A stretch of DNA of 64,000 nucleotides from positions 129,001 to 193,000 of the forward strand of contig JAEUMP010000005.1 of the NCBI GenBank assembly GCA_016791445.1, written 5' to 3'. The translations under genes and the position numbers were made by a program. Shown here one piece after another: positions 25,675 through 35,516 of the stretch; positions within the stretch are counted from its first letter, which is position 1, and each line of letters opens with the position of its first letter. This DNA is from Hyphomonadaceae bacterium. Its GTDB lineage: Bacteria; Pseudomonadota; Alphaproteobacteria; Caulobacterales; Aquidulcibacteraceae. The notes under the pieces were generated by a model. The model was not told the DNA's origin, did no database searches, and worked only from the letters and a program-made list of their open reading frames with translations.

Positions 25675-26556
25675 ATGCCCGCCTCCCCTGACATCCAGGC
25701 CTTCTTCGACCCGCAGACCGCCACGGTGACCTATCTGGTCTCCGACCCCGCCACGAAAGCCGCCGCGATCATCGATCCCGTGCTCGACTACGAGCCGAAG
25801 GCCGCCCATCTCGCCTCGACCTCCATCGACGCGGTGCTCAAGGCCGCCGCCGACAAGGGCCTGAAGATCGAATGGGCGCTCGACACGCACGCCCACGCCG
25901 ATCACCTCTCCGCCGCCGATTACGTGCGCGCGAAAACAGGCGCCAAAGTCGGCATCGGCGCGCGCATCACGGAAGTGCAGAAAGCCTTCCGCAGCCTCTT
26001 CCATGTCGAGGAGACCGCCAGCGACGGCGCCGTGTTCGATGCGCTCTTCGCGGACGACGAACACTTCGCACTCGGCGCGCTCGATGTGCGCGTGCTGCAC
26101 ACGCCAGGCCACACGCCCGCGTGCATCACCTACGTCATCGGCGATGCGGCGTTCGTCGGCGACACCGTCTTCATGCCGGACTACGGGACGGCGCGGGCGG
26201 ACTTTCCGGGCGGCGACGCCGCCGCGCTCTATCGTTCCATCCAGCGCATTCTCGCCCTGCCGCCGCAGACGCGCATCTTCACGGGCCATGACTATCTGCC
26301 CGCAGGCCGCGACAAGCCGGCGTGGGAATCGACCGTCGCCGAACAGCGCGCGCGCAACGTCCACGTGCATGAGGGCGTGACCGAGGACGCCTTCGTGCAG
26401 ATGCGCAAGGCGCGCGATGCGACGCTGGCTCCGCCCGTGCTCATTCTCCCGTCCTTGCAGGTGAACATACGCGCGGGCGCGCTGCCGCCGCCCGAAAGCG
26501 ACGGCCACCGCTATCTGAAGCTGCCGATCAACCGCCTCGGCGGCGGTCCGAAATAG
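25675..26556 (+). CDS. blh: persulfide-dioxygenase-like metallo-beta-lactamase-fold hydrolase (Blh/ETHE1 type)
   Basis: About 293 residues. The metal motif is H72-x-H74-x-D76-H77 (WALDTHAHADHLSAA), with further ligands in LHTPGHTPACITY, FVGDTVFMPDYGTARADFPGGD and IFTGHDY. The FMPDYGTARADFPGG signature is typical of Blh/ETHE1-like enzymes, which oxidise glutathione persulfide to sulfite. The ATG at 25675 has GGAG at the right distance; an upstream ATG at 25648 does not. It is divergent from the SqrR/BigR-like repressor and shares its operator region, as in known bigR-blh loci. Confidence 0.9.
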   Translation: MPASPDIQAFFDPQTATVTYLVSDPATKAAAIIDPVLDYEPKAAHLASTSIDAVLKAAADKGLKIEWALDTHAHADHLSAADYVRAKTGAKVGIGARITEVQKAFRSLFHVEETASDGAVFDALFADDEHFALGALDVRVLHTPGHTPACITYVIGDAAFVGDTVFMPDYGTARADFPGGDAAALYRSIQRILALPPQTRIFTGHDYLPAGRDKPAWESTVAEQRARNVHVHEGVTEDAFVQMRKARDATLAPPVLILPSLQVNIRAGALPPPESDGHRYLKLPINRLGGGPK

Positions 26557-26563
26557 CCGCGCG

Positions 26564-27334
26564 CTAGAAGTTCACGCGGTTCGAGATCGCGCCGTCCACG
26601 AGCAGGTTCACGCCGGTCGTGTAGGACGAAACCGGGCTTGCGAGGAACACCGCTGCGTTCGCCACTTCCTGCGGCGTCGCGCAGCGGCCCGTGGGATTGC
26701 GCGAGAGCTGCTTCTTGAAGAAGTCGGGCATGTTGGTTTCCACCATGTGCCAGACGCCGCCCTTGAAATAGACCATGCCGGGCGACACCACGTTCACGCG
26801 CAGGCCGATGGACGCGTGCTGACGCGCAAGGCCCTTGGCCATGTGGATCAGCGCGGCCTTCATCGGCCCGTAGGAATCGGCCATTTCCGCGACCGCCGCA
26901 GACACCGACGCGATCAGCACGAACGAGGCGTCGCCGTGTTTTTCCGCCGCAGCTTTCAGGAACGGCTCCGCCGCCTCGAAGGCATTGACGGCGCCGAGCA
27001 CGTCCACCTCGAAATTCTTCTTCCACGCATCGACGCCGGGCCCTTGCGCCATCGCCCCGGCGTTGGAGACGAGCACGTCGATGCCGCCGAGGTCTTCGCC
27101 CGCCTTCTTCACCCAGGCCTTGAGCGCGGGCCCGTCGGTGATGTCCACGGCGCCGCCCGTCGCGTTCACGCCGCGCGCCTTCAGCGCCGCGACCGTTTCG
27201 GCCACCTGATCGGCGTTGCGCGCGCACACCGCCACATCGGCGCCCTCGCCCGCGAGCGTCTCCGCGATCGCGCGCCCGATCCCGCGCGTGCCGCCCAGAA
27301 TGACCGCCTTCTTGCCCTTGAGACCGAGATCCAT
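26564..27334 (-). CDS. SDR-family oxidoreductase
   Basis: A 256-residue short-chain dehydrogenase. The cofactor motif is GGTRGIGRA near the N terminus, followed by CARNADQV, the NAG motif (LVSNAGAM), the catalytic Ser (IASVSAAV) and Y-x3-K (SYGPMKAAL). The start at 27334 has GAGGAGG upstream. It ends 7 bp from the convergent persulfide-dioxygenase gene. NAD(P)-dependent oxidation or reduction of an alcohol or ketone; the substrate is not known. Confidence 0.92.
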   Translation of the reverse strand: MDLGLKGKKAVILGGTRGIGRAIAETLAGEGADVAVCARNADQVAETVAALKARGVNATGGAVDITDGPALKAWVKKAGEDLGGIDVLVSNAGAMAQGPGVDAWKKNFEVDVLGAVNAFEAAEPFLKAAAEKHGDASFVLIASVSAAVAEMADSYGPMKAALIHMAKGLARQHASIGLRVNVVSPGMVYFKGGVWHMVETNMPDFFKKQLSRNPTGRCATPQEVANAAVFLASPVSSYTTGVNLLVDGAISNRVNF

Positions 27335-27403
27335 GTGCTTCCTCCTCGCGGCCGCTCGCCGCATCGCCGTGACAAAGCCGGCCTTTCGGGGCATGTATGG
27401 CGC

Positions 27404-27736
27404 GTGCGTTTGCTGACCGCCACCCTCATCGCCCTCGCGCTGGCGCTTCTGCCGGTGTCGGGTGTCGCCATGGCCAAGACCATGCAGGGCGGCGCCGAGG
27501 CGGCGTCCTGCCATGACACTGCGGGACACGCGCCATCCGCTGACCAGCCGGACGACAACGACGAAGGCCGCGCCTGCGCCGAGCACTGCATGACCCTGGT
27601 CAACGCGACGCAGGCCATCGGCGCCGTCCACCAACCGGCCATCGCCAACGTGATCGCGGCGGATCGCACGCTGCATGTGATCGTGCGCGCGCCCCGCGCC
27701 GCCGACCCGCCGGACACGCCCCCGCCGCGCGCCTGA
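27404..27736 (+). CDS. small exported Cys/His-rich protein, first gene of metal-handling run
   Basis: About 110 residues from a GTG at 27404. The N terminus is a signal peptide (VRLLTATLIALALALLPVSGVAMA). The mature part carries a Cys/His cluster (CHDTAGHAP, then CAEHCMTLVNA), which could bind soft metal ions in the periplasm, and an Ala/Pro-rich end. The frame is open far upstream, but that part is antisense to the SDR gene and is not believed. It leads a same-strand run of four further genes for metal handling. Confidence 0.6.
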   Translation: MRLLTATLIALALALLPVSGVAMAKTMQGGAEAASCHDTAGHAPSADQPDDNDEGRACAEHCMTLVNATQAIGAVHQPAIANVIAADRTLHVIVRAPRAADPPDTPPPRA

Positions 27737-27800
27737 AGGCTTGATCGTCGCCGCGCAGACCCCTGCGCGCGCTCCGCTTCAGTCCACTCAGGAAAATCTC

Positions 27801-28451
27801 ATGCGACCCTACGCATACATGGCGCTCGCCGCGGCCGCCGCCGCGCTTGCGCCCACGGACGCCGATGCGCGTCCCGTCACCTATCCCGGCGGGAACATGG
27901 CGATGGTCGAACATCGCGACGAATCCACCACCACCGAGTTCGTGCACACGCTGACGCCGAAATTCGCCGTCGGCTGGCACGACGAATGGAACGACGAACG
28001 CGACTGGCAGTTTCACGGGCCCATGATCGCGGGGCTCGCGAAGCGCTGGAACATGCCGGATGCCCAAGGCAACATCTTCTGGATGGCGGGCGCCGGCGTC
28101 GCCTACGACGATGTCGCCTCCACCGGCGGCGATGCGAAGCCTGCCGCCTATGCCAGCGTCGAAGCCGACTGGGAGAACCGCCGCTTCTACACGCAGTATC
28201 AGGCCAAGGGCTTCTGGGCCGAGGACATCGACACGACCTTCATGCAGCGGGCGCGCTTCGGCGTGGCGCCCTATGTGGCCGAAGCCGGCGCGCTGCACAC
28301 CTGGGCGATCCTGCAGGTCGACTACGACGCCGAAGACGACCGCCCGCTCTCGGTGAGCCCCGTGGTGCGCCTCTTCAAGGGCGGCGCGCTCGCCGAAGCC
28401 GGCGTTTCCCTCAACGGCGATGCGTTCGCCAGTCTCATGGTCTATTTCTGA
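27801..28451 (+). CDS. predicted outer-membrane beta-barrel protein of a metal-associated family
   Basis: A 216-residue protein with a signal peptide (ending near PTDADA) and a mature part of alternating hydrophobic and polar residues that ends in phenylalanine (FASLMVYF), the usual barrel signature. Segments such as TYPGGNMAM, KFAVGWHDEWNDERDWQFHG and FMQRARFGVAPYVA recall a conserved family that, from memory, often lies beside HMA-domain genes. The ATG at 27801 has AGGAAAA upstream. Ferrying or sensing of a metal at the outer membrane is inferred only from context. Confidence 0.65.
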   Translation: MRPYAYMALAAAAAALAPTDADARPVTYPGGNMAMVEHRDESTTTEFVHTLTPKFAVGWHDEWNDERDWQFHGPMIAGLAKRWNMPDAQGNIFWMAGAGVAYDDVASTGGDAKPAAYASVEADWENRRFYTQYQAKGFWAEDIDTTFMQRARFGVAPYVAEAGALHTWAILQVDYDAEDDRPLSVSPVVRLFKGGALAEAGVSLNGDAFASLMVYF

Positions 28452-28462
28452 GGTCTCGACTT

Positions 28463-28822
28463 ATGACCCTTTTCAAATCCCTCCTCATCGCGGCCGCGCT
28501 TACGGCATTCGTCCCCGCGCCCGCCATCGCCCAGCCCAACCGCGCGCAAGCGCAGAAGGCCGCGCCGATCGCTGCGGACGCCGTGATTTCTGTGAACGGT
28601 CTCGTGTGCGATTTCTGCGCGCAGGCCATCGAGAAGAGCTTCCGCCGCCGCGCGGAGGTGAACGACATCCGCGTCGATCTCACCGCCAAGGTCGTCTCCG
28701 TGGACTTCAAGCCGAACACGACGCTCGATGACGCGACGCTGCGCCGGATCGTCACCAATGCGGGCTACACCGTCGTCAGCATCCGCCGCCCGACATCTTC
28801 CGGAAATGGTGGCGCCTCGTGA
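28463..28822 (+). CDS. periplasmic MerP-like heavy-metal-associated (HMA) protein
   Basis: A 119-residue protein with a Sec signal peptide (ending near PAPAIAQ) and one HMA domain at about residues 40-110. The metal motif, usually GMTCxxC, reads GLVC49-DF-C52 (VNGLVCDFCAQAIEKSF). The rest (EVNDIRVDLTAKVVSVDFKP, TLRRIVTNAGYTVVSI) fits the ferredoxin-like HMA fold. Its partner is the MerT-like gene, which overlaps it by GTGA. Hg(II) or Cu(I) are both plausible cargoes; no MerA reductase is present in the window. Confidence 0.85.
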   Translation: MTLFKSLLIAAALTAFVPAPAIAQPNRAQAQKAAPIAADAVISVNGLVCDFCAQAIEKSFRRRAEVNDIRVDLTAKVVSVDFKPNTTLDDATLRRIVTNAGYTVVSIRRPTSSGNGGAS

Positions 28823-29208
28823 GAAGCGAACCGTTCTCATGGCGCGACGCCGCCGCGCCGACGCTGGCGCTCTTCGGATCGACGGCGACGCTCGTGTGCT
28901 GCGCCTTGCCGGCCCTGTTCGTCGCGCTGGGCATGGGGGCGGTGGTGGCGGGGCTCGTCTCCGCCGTCCCGCAGATCACCTGGCTGTCCGAACACAAGCC
29001 GCTCGTGTTCGGCGCATCGGGCGCGCTGATCCTCGCCTCGGCCTGGCTGCAGTGGCGGGCGCGCAACGCGCCGTGCCCGGCAGACCCCGCGGCCGCACGC
29101 GCCTGCACGCGGTTGCGCACCGTATCCATGTGGATCCTCGGCGTCGCCGCGGTCGCGTGGTGCGTCGGCGCGTTCTTCGCCTTCTTCGCCGCAGCCCTCT
29201 TCTCTTGA
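28819..29208 (+). CDS. MerT-like inner-membrane metal transporter
   Basis: A 129-residue membrane protein with 3-4 helices. The first carries a vicinal cysteine pair C27-C28 (STATLVCCALPALFVALGMG), as MerT does for handing Hg(II) inward, and the loop after helix 2-3 has a second Cys set (NAPCPADPAAARACTRL). The GTG start overlaps the stop of the HMA gene. Together they look like a periplasmic binder and its permease. Specificity for mercury is not certain. Confidence 0.8.
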   Translation: MRSEPFSWRDAAAPTLALFGSTATLVCCALPALFVALGMGAVVAGLVSAVPQITWLSEHKPLVFGASGALILASAWLQWRARNAPCPADPAAARACTRLRTVSMWILGVAAVAWCVGAFFAFFAAALFS

Positions 29209-29232
29209 TTCAAACATCTCCGGAGCCACAAA

Positions 29233-29577
29233 ATGAAAACTCTCGCGACACTTCTCGCCGCCGGTCTCGCCCTCGCCGTCACTGCCTGTTCGCCGCCCGC
29301 GACGCACGAGACCGCCGCGCATGACGCCCCCGCCGCCGACGCGGCGCCTGCGGTGAAGGCGAAAGGCTCGGGCGAAGTCGTCGTCCTGCAACCCGAATAC
29401 GGCGCGGTCACCATCCGGCACGAGGCCATTCCCGAGTACAACATGGGCGCCATGACGATGGAGTTCACCACCGCCGACCCGTCGCAACTGAACGGCCTGA
29501 AGGTCGGCGACCGCGTCGAATTTGATCTCAAGGCCGCGACCGAGATCGAAAGGATCGCGGTGGTGAAGGGCGAGTGA
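29233..29577 (+). CDS. CusF-like copper/silver-binding lipoprotein
   Basis: A 114-residue protein with a lipoprotein signal (AVTAC) and a CusF-type OB-fold at about residues 45-112. The copper motif is visible: VTIRHEAIPEYNMGAMTMEF, in which the His and the two Met of the MTM segment are the expected ligands, followed by LKVGDRVEFDL. CusF proteins chaperone Cu(I)/Ag(I) in the periplasm. As the last gene of the run it favours copper or silver as at least one cargo of the islet. Confidence 0.88.
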   Translation: MKTLATLLAAGLALAVTACSPPATHETAAHDAPAADAAPAVKAKGSGEVVVLQPEYGAVTIRHEAIPEYNMGAMTMEFTTADPSQLNGLKVGDRVEFDLKAATEIERIAVVKGE

Positions 29578-29581
29578 CGGA

Positions 29582-29968
29582 TCAGCGCGCGAGCGCCGAC
29601 CAGTCGCGTATGCCGTAGATCGTGCAGTGCGGGCATTTCCACCCGGCGCCGGAGGGCCGGGCCGGATGGGCGGTGTTGTCGAGGTGACGCAGGCCGCCGA
29701 ACTGGTGGAAAAGCTCGCACTCGCGCTCGAAGGCGTCGTGTGCGTTCGCAGTCGCGACGAACTTGAACGCCGCATAGCGACCTGCATCGGCCTGCGCGAG
29801 GAGCGCGGCGCGGAGGGCGTCATCCGCACGACCGACGTTCTGCACGGTGAAGACGTTATTCCAGGAAAAGCCGAGTGCGTAGGCGCCGGGTCCGTCCGCA
29901 GTCACATGCTGTTCCACCGCCGCGGCGGTGAGTGGAAAAGATCCGGTCATTGGCGGCGCGAGCGACAT
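29582..29968 (-). CDS. GIY-YIG-like small protein with C-terminal zinc knuckle
   Basis: A 128-residue protein from ATG 29968 (GGGAG upstream). Residues about 25-100 resemble a degenerate GIY-YIG fold (DGPGAYALGFSWNNVF, VQNVGRADDALRAALLAQ, YAAFKFVATANAHDAFERECELFHQFGG). The end carries CPHC (GWKCPHCTIYG). The conserved CELFH and NTAHPARP segments suggest a specific small family, but I cannot state activity. It is convergent with the CusF-like gene, 4 bp apart, so it is not part of that islet. Confidence 0.6.
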   Translation of the reverse strand: MSLAPPMTGSFPLTAAAVEQHVTADGPGAYALGFSWNNVFTVQNVGRADDALRAALLAQADAGRYAAFKFVATANAHDAFERECELFHQFGGLRHLDNTAHPARPSGAGWKCPHCTIYGIRDWSALAR

Positions 29969-30138
29969 GCGCGAACTCCCCTCGTGTGGTGGCCCTCTCC
30001 TTCTCCGCAGGGAAGCATAGGGCCGCGACCGCCGCCGTCCAGCACGAACTCGCGACACTGTCGCCGCTTGACCCGTCCCGCCCCCGTCCTAGGCTCCCCC
30101 TGGCCGCGCATGAGCGGCGGCGCAAGGTTCAGAATCCC

Positions 30139-30555
30139 GTGGCCGAACACGAATCCACCCGCGTGGTTGCACGCATTCTCGGGCCGTCGGCGATCGTCGT
30201 CGGGGTGGCCGTCATCGCGCGGCGGCTCGACATGATCGACATCGTCGACGCCTTCGCGCAGAGCCCGGCGACGGCGTTCTTCACGGGCGTGGTTTCGGTG
30301 TTCGCGGGCTTTGCGCTGCTGGCGTTCCACCACCGGCTGTCCTCGATCGGCGCGTTCGTCATCACCGTCATCAGCGCGATGATCGTGGTGCGCGGAGCGG
30401 TGCTGTTGTTTGCACCGCGCCTCGTCGACCGAATGGCGGCTTTCTTCAACGAGACGCCGAACGCCTGGACCGTGGCGGGCGCCGGCATGGCGCTGATCGG
30501 CGCGTGGATCTCCACGCTCGGTTTTTCCGCAAGGCCGCCGAAGATCGGTTCTTAG
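30139..30555 (+). CDS. small membrane protein
   Basis: About 138 residues from GTG 30139. Four hydrophobic segments (ARILGPSAIVVGVAVIARRL, TAFFTGVVSVFAGFALLAF, GAFVITVISAMIVVRGAVLLF, WTVAGAGMALIGAWISTLGF) give a compact inner-membrane protein. I do not recognise a family. No partner gene is apparent. Confidence 0.7.
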   Translation: MAEHESTRVVARILGPSAIVVGVAVIARRLDMIDIVDAFAQSPATAFFTGVVSVFAGFALLAFHHRLSSIGAFVITVISAMIVVRGAVLLFAPRLVDRMAAFFNETPNAWTVAGAGMALIGAWISTLGFSARPPKIGS

Positions 30556-30561
30556 AGTTGG

Positions 30562-31179
30562 TCAGCCGGCCGGGGCTTGAGGTTTCCAGCAAGGTTGCAA
30601 CCCTGCCAGTAAGGCCTCCGTCCAGACCGCAAGCGGCGATCCGATATTGCTGCTCATGGACAACTCATATCCTAGGCTCTCCTGCCATTTCGGAAACGCC
30701 GCCCAAAGGGAGTATGTGACGCCGTCAAAGACGGGCGCAGCGGCGGAGTCCTGCCCGATGCCATACAGATCAACGCGCGGCGGCGGCACGCCCTCCAGCC
30801 TGACTAATAGCGGCTTCATCTGTGAGCACTCGGACGATCCGGCCCATGCCACGACGGTTGAATCTTTCTGGCGCGTAGCTCTACGGACGGCGAAACGACG
30901 ATCATCGCTTTTGTCGAAATAGGCGTAGATGCTCAGCACCTCGGATGGATCGCCGAATGCGCCCTCGATACTGACGATAACGGAGGGCTGCTTGCCTTCA
31001 AATTTGATGGCGAGGGCGGAATCGATCACGCTCCGCGTAAACTTGTCGGGCCACAGTGCATATGCCGATATCGGCGCAAATGGCGCCGCGACAGCCACGG
31101 CCATCATAATCCGGAAAAGTCGCCGCAACGCCTCGCCCCCTCCACACCCACGTCCATGTATAGCAAGCGTTGGTCCCAC
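30562..31179 (-). CDS. hypothetical exported protein, less GC-rich than neighbours
   Basis: About 205 residues. A basic segment and hydrophobic stretch (LRRLFRIMMAVAVAAPFAPISAYA) look like a signal peptide lying some 20 residues after the GTG chosen here; the true start may be nearer to 31107-31130. The mature part has no domain I recognise (PSVIVSIEGAFGDPSEVLSIYAYFDKS, PPPRVDLYGIGQDS). Codon choice is visibly less G/C-biased than in adjoining genes. It lies upstream of the thiC riboswitch on the opposite strand. Confidence 0.55.
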   Translation of the reverse strand: MGPTLAIHGRGCGGGEALRRLFRIMMAVAVAAPFAPISAYALWPDKFTRSVIDSALAIKFEGKQPSVIVSIEGAFGDPSEVLSIYAYFDKSDDRRFAVRRATRQKDSTVVAWAGSSECSQMKPLLVRLEGVPPPRVDLYGIGQDSAAAPVFDGVTYSLWAAFPKWQESLGYELSMSSNIGSPLAVWTEALLAGLQPCWKPQAPAG

Positions 31180-31227
31180 TCTCAAACTCGTGCGATTGAC
31201 TGGCGCACCGATCAGCGTACACCACCG

Positions 31228-33180
<1,953 letters not shown>

Positions 33181-33233
33181 GGATTGGGGGCAGTGCGTTA
33201 GCCGCAACACCTCTGCAGCCCAGAAACAACGGC

Positions 33234-33956
33234 TCAGTTGTTGAATAATGCGCCGCTGCCGATCACGGCGAGAACTATTGCACCAACAGCGGCTGGAACC
33301 CACCGACGAACTTTGCGACGCAATTCCAATCTCGACCGTTCCCCACCAAACTGAATCGCAATTCTATCAAACAGCAGAATCCTTGAGATCAAAATGGCTA
33401 CGCCTGCTACGGCAACGACCGCGGTCAACCAGTGCGGCACGAAACCACTGCGCAGCACGAACATGTCTATCGATGAAACGACAAATGCAATGACTACCAG
33501 CCACTGAACCCAAACACTCACGTTTTGATAGGGCACGCTGTACCAAGGCTTGGTGGACTCAACGGCCGCTACAACATCTTTGACAGCGCTATCGATGTTG
33601 GCCACCCGGAAGACACTAAGAAAGGCCGCCGGCTGATAGTTGAGATAGGAGAATGTGACGCTTACGCTGACTGAGCCCGTTTCGGTGACAATCTTGAATG
33701 ACGCTCGTCGCGGGCTATGGAACGAAAAATGCTCCAAGTCTGCAACGTCAGAAGTCTGCTCTTTGCGGCCGTCAGAAAACTCAAGCTCGTACAAGACGGA
33801 CCTAGTCTTTGTGATTCCAGCCCAGGATTCAGCCGTTTCCGGAACATGGCGCTCCATCGCCTTCACGATCCGTTTGATCGCCTGCTCGTCCAGTTCAAAT
33901 GCTCCAGAGAGACGCGAAAATTTGTTTTCGGGCTCAACGCTCTTGATTCCACTCAT
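33234..33956 (-). CDS. hypothetical membrane protein, probable foreign gene
   Basis: A 240-residue protein. Residues about 1-120 are a soluble, Ser/Thr-rich domain (ELDEQAIKRIVKAMERHVPETAESW, YELEFSDGRKEQTSDVADLEHFSFH, repeated SVSVSVTFSYL). Residues about 140-235 hold three hydrophobic helices (VQWLVVIAFVVSSIDMFVL, WLTAVVAVAGVAILISRILLF, VPAAVGAIVLAVIGSGALF). Base composition is close to balanced over long stretches, unlike the GC-rich neighbours, which suggests transfer. It is followed by repeat elements. No function can be assigned. Confidence 0.65.
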   Translation of the reverse strand: MSGIKSVEPENKFSRLSGAFELDEQAIKRIVKAMERHVPETAESWAGITKTRSVLYELEFSDGRKEQTSDVADLEHFSFHSPRRASFKIVTETGSVSVSVTFSYLNYQPAAFLSVFRVANIDSAVKDVVAAVESTKPWYSVPYQNVSVWVQWLVVIAFVVSSIDMFVLRSGFVPHWLTAVVAVAGVAILISRILLFDRIAIQFGGERSRLELRRKVRRWVPAAVGAIVLAVIGSGALFNN

Positions 33957-34037
33957 GGCATCTATCGGATAGCTGATTCTGTTGGCTTAAGCCTGACTGA
34001 AAGTATCCGCACCTGGGATAGCGACCAGCGCGCTGAA

Positions 34038-34116
34038 GTAGGGTGGATTGAGCACCGCGAAATCCACCACAATGCCGGCGCCGAAGGTGGATTTCGCGGT
34101 GCTCAATCCACCCTAC
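34038..34116. repeat. 31-bp perfect inverted repeat with 17-bp centre
   Basis: The left arm at 34038-34068 (beginning GTAGGGTGGATTGAGCACCG) is the exact reverse complement of 34086-34116. Each arm also has internal symmetry (GGTGGATT ... AATCCACC). The GTAGGGTGG-type motif recalls widespread intergenic repeats of proteobacteria. It can fold into a long hairpin beyond the hypothetical membrane gene and may also end transcripts. Confidence 0.9.
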
Positions 34117-34138
34117 TAACGCGCCATGCTCATCGCGA

Positions 34139-34339
34139 TGAGCCCTTCTCCCCCGCGAGGGGGAGAAGGTGGCCGAAGGCCGGATGAGGGGGTGAGGTGC
34201 GGGATGAAGTCGGGTGTCGGGGACAATCGCCAGGACGCCCCCTCATCCGACCGCTTCGCGGCCACCGTGCTTCGGGGAAATCGATCCCCCGGATCGATTT
34301 CTGATCCCTACGCACCCCCCTCCCGGGGGAGAAGGGTTA
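34139..34339. repeat. intergenic palindromic repeat element
   Basis: A composite palindrome. CCCTTCTCCCCC-GCGA-GGGGGAGAAGG opens it; CGGATGAGGGGG (34181-34192) is matched by CCCCCTCATCCG (34238-34249); GGTGGCC near 34169 is matched by GGCCACC near 34259; and the end again reads CCCGGGGGAGAAGGG. It resembles the mosaic palindromic intergenic repeats common in alphaproteobacteria. The stretch 33957-34336 holds no gene, only this and the 31-bp inverted repeat. Confidence 0.75.
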
Positions 34340-34714
34340 GTCGGCGCTGCGAACCGCGTTCCAGTTGAACACGAAATTCCGCCCCTCCGCCCACGTCTGC
34401 CCTTCCACACGCTCCCCACGCAGACACGCCGCCGTGTGATACGGGCCCACGCCATCCGTCGTGCGGAAGCTCACGCAGGTGCGGCCGCGATCGGTTTTCC
34501 AGCGGCCGGCGAGGATCTCGCTTTCGTAGAAGTCGCCCGTCACGGTGCCGTCCGCGTTGAGCGTGAGGGTCATGGGCTTGGCATAGGGCTGGCCGGGTTC
34601 GCTCGAGAGATCGACGGTCCACTTGCCCTGAAGCGTCGGGGCGGCGTCCGGCGCCGTGGCGCAGGCGCCGAGGGTGAGAACGAGGGCGAATACTGGAAAG
34701 GCGATGCGTGTCAT
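34337..34714 (-). CDS. small lipoprotein, META/lipocalin-like
   Basis: A 125-residue protein with a lipoprotein signal (LVLTLGAC). The mature part is short and beta-rich (LQGKWTVDLSSEPGQPYAKPMTLTLNADGTVTGDFYES, TCVSFRTTDGVGPYHTAACLRGERVEGQTW), resembling small envelope beta-barrel domains that bind hydrophobic ligands; this is a resemblance, not an identification. The ATG at 34714 is where signal-like sequence begins. It stands alone beside a repeat element. Confidence 0.7.
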   Translation of the reverse strand: MTRIAFPVFALVLTLGACATAPDAAPTLQGKWTVDLSSEPGQPYAKPMTLTLNADGTVTGDFYESEILAGRWKTDRGRTCVSFRTTDGVGPYHTAACLRGERVEGQTWAEGRNFVFNWNAVRSAD

Positions 34715-35017
34715 GCGCGCGCTTACGCAGCCGGACGCCGCCGGGATCGCCGCGCCCGCGAATAGGGGGATCCCCGCCCCCGCGACACAACAGAAATCGC
34801 CCCGCAAGGCCATGCGCGCCATGAAAACCGCCGCCCGCAATCCGACCGGGTCAAGATCCGCGCCATGCTCCGCCCCTCGACATCAGGACGAAGGAGCGAC
34901 CAGCGAAATGATCGAACTGCGCAACGATGGAGAGATTGCAGACGGCCTCGCCGCCCGCCCCCGACTCGCAATTTTCAGACGCGCCTTCGGCGGCGCGCGC
35001 GTCCGCCAGGGTTCGAT
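34715..35017. other. intergenic stretch without a convincing gene
   Basis: I see short open frames here on both strands (for example from ATG 34908 on the plus strand) but no signal peptide, domain or Shine-Dalgarno that would support one. It probably carries the promoter of the lipoprotein gene that ends at 34337. Confidence 0.5.
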
Positions 35018-35404
35018 TCAGGGATCGATCTCGTCGAGGCACGCCACGGTCGCGGCTTCGATGTCGGCGGGCGTCTTGTCCTTCCAGGCGGTCTCGGCGG
35101 CCGCCTTCGCGGCCTTGAAGCCCTCGGCGTCGGCGATCTCGAGCTCCATCGAGCGCAGGCCGAGCAGCGGCGCGGACTCGCCGAATTCCGCGACCGTCAG
35201 ATCGCCCGGCGGCTTCGACGCGCCGAGCCCCTTCCACGCCTCGAGCGCCGCGCTGCAGAGCGCCGTGCGCTCCGCCGGCATCGGCGCGAACGCGGGCTCC
35301 GGCGCCTCGACGGCGGCCGGCTCCGCGGGCGCTTCGGCCTTCTGCTCTTGTCCGCACGCCGCGAGCATTCCCGCCGCCGCGACTGCGATGATCCATCCGC
35401 GCAT
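35018..35404 (-). CDS. hypothetical lipoprotein
   Basis: A 128-residue protein from ATG 35404 with a lipobox (GMLAAC, then GQEQKAEAP), an Ala/Pro/Glu linker of about 30 residues and a helical C-terminal domain with two cysteines (RTALCSAALEAWKGLG and VACLDEIDP) that may pair. The family is not recognised. It lies 113 bp downstream of a terminator-bounded OmpA-like gene on the same strand. Confidence 0.7.
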   Translation of the reverse strand: MRGWIIAVAAAGMLAACGQEQKAEAPAEPAAVEAPEPAFAPMPAERTALCSAALEAWKGLGASKPPGDLTVAEFGESAPLLGLRSMELEIADAEGFKAAKAAAETAWKDKTPADIEAATVACLDEIDP

Positions 35405-35450
35405 GTCCGCTCTCCCTTGCTTCACGGAGCGCCATGCCACGCGTCGGCGC

Positions 35451-35479
35451 AAAGAAAAACCCCTCCGTTTCCGGAGGGG
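35451..35479 (-). terminator. rho-independent terminator after the OmpA-like gene
   Basis: The stem CCCCTCCG-TTTC-CGGAGGGG (35460-35479) is followed on the minus strand by GTTTTTCTTT. Stem and T-run are both strong. Confidence 0.85.
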
Positions 35480-35516
35480 CTCAAGCGGTCGTCACGGCGC
35501 AGGAATGCGTGCGGCG

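Noticed and set aside
34908-35060. Short plus-strand open frame after ATG 34908
   Set aside because: No Shine-Dalgarno, runs into the antisense of a lipoprotein gene, and has no family.
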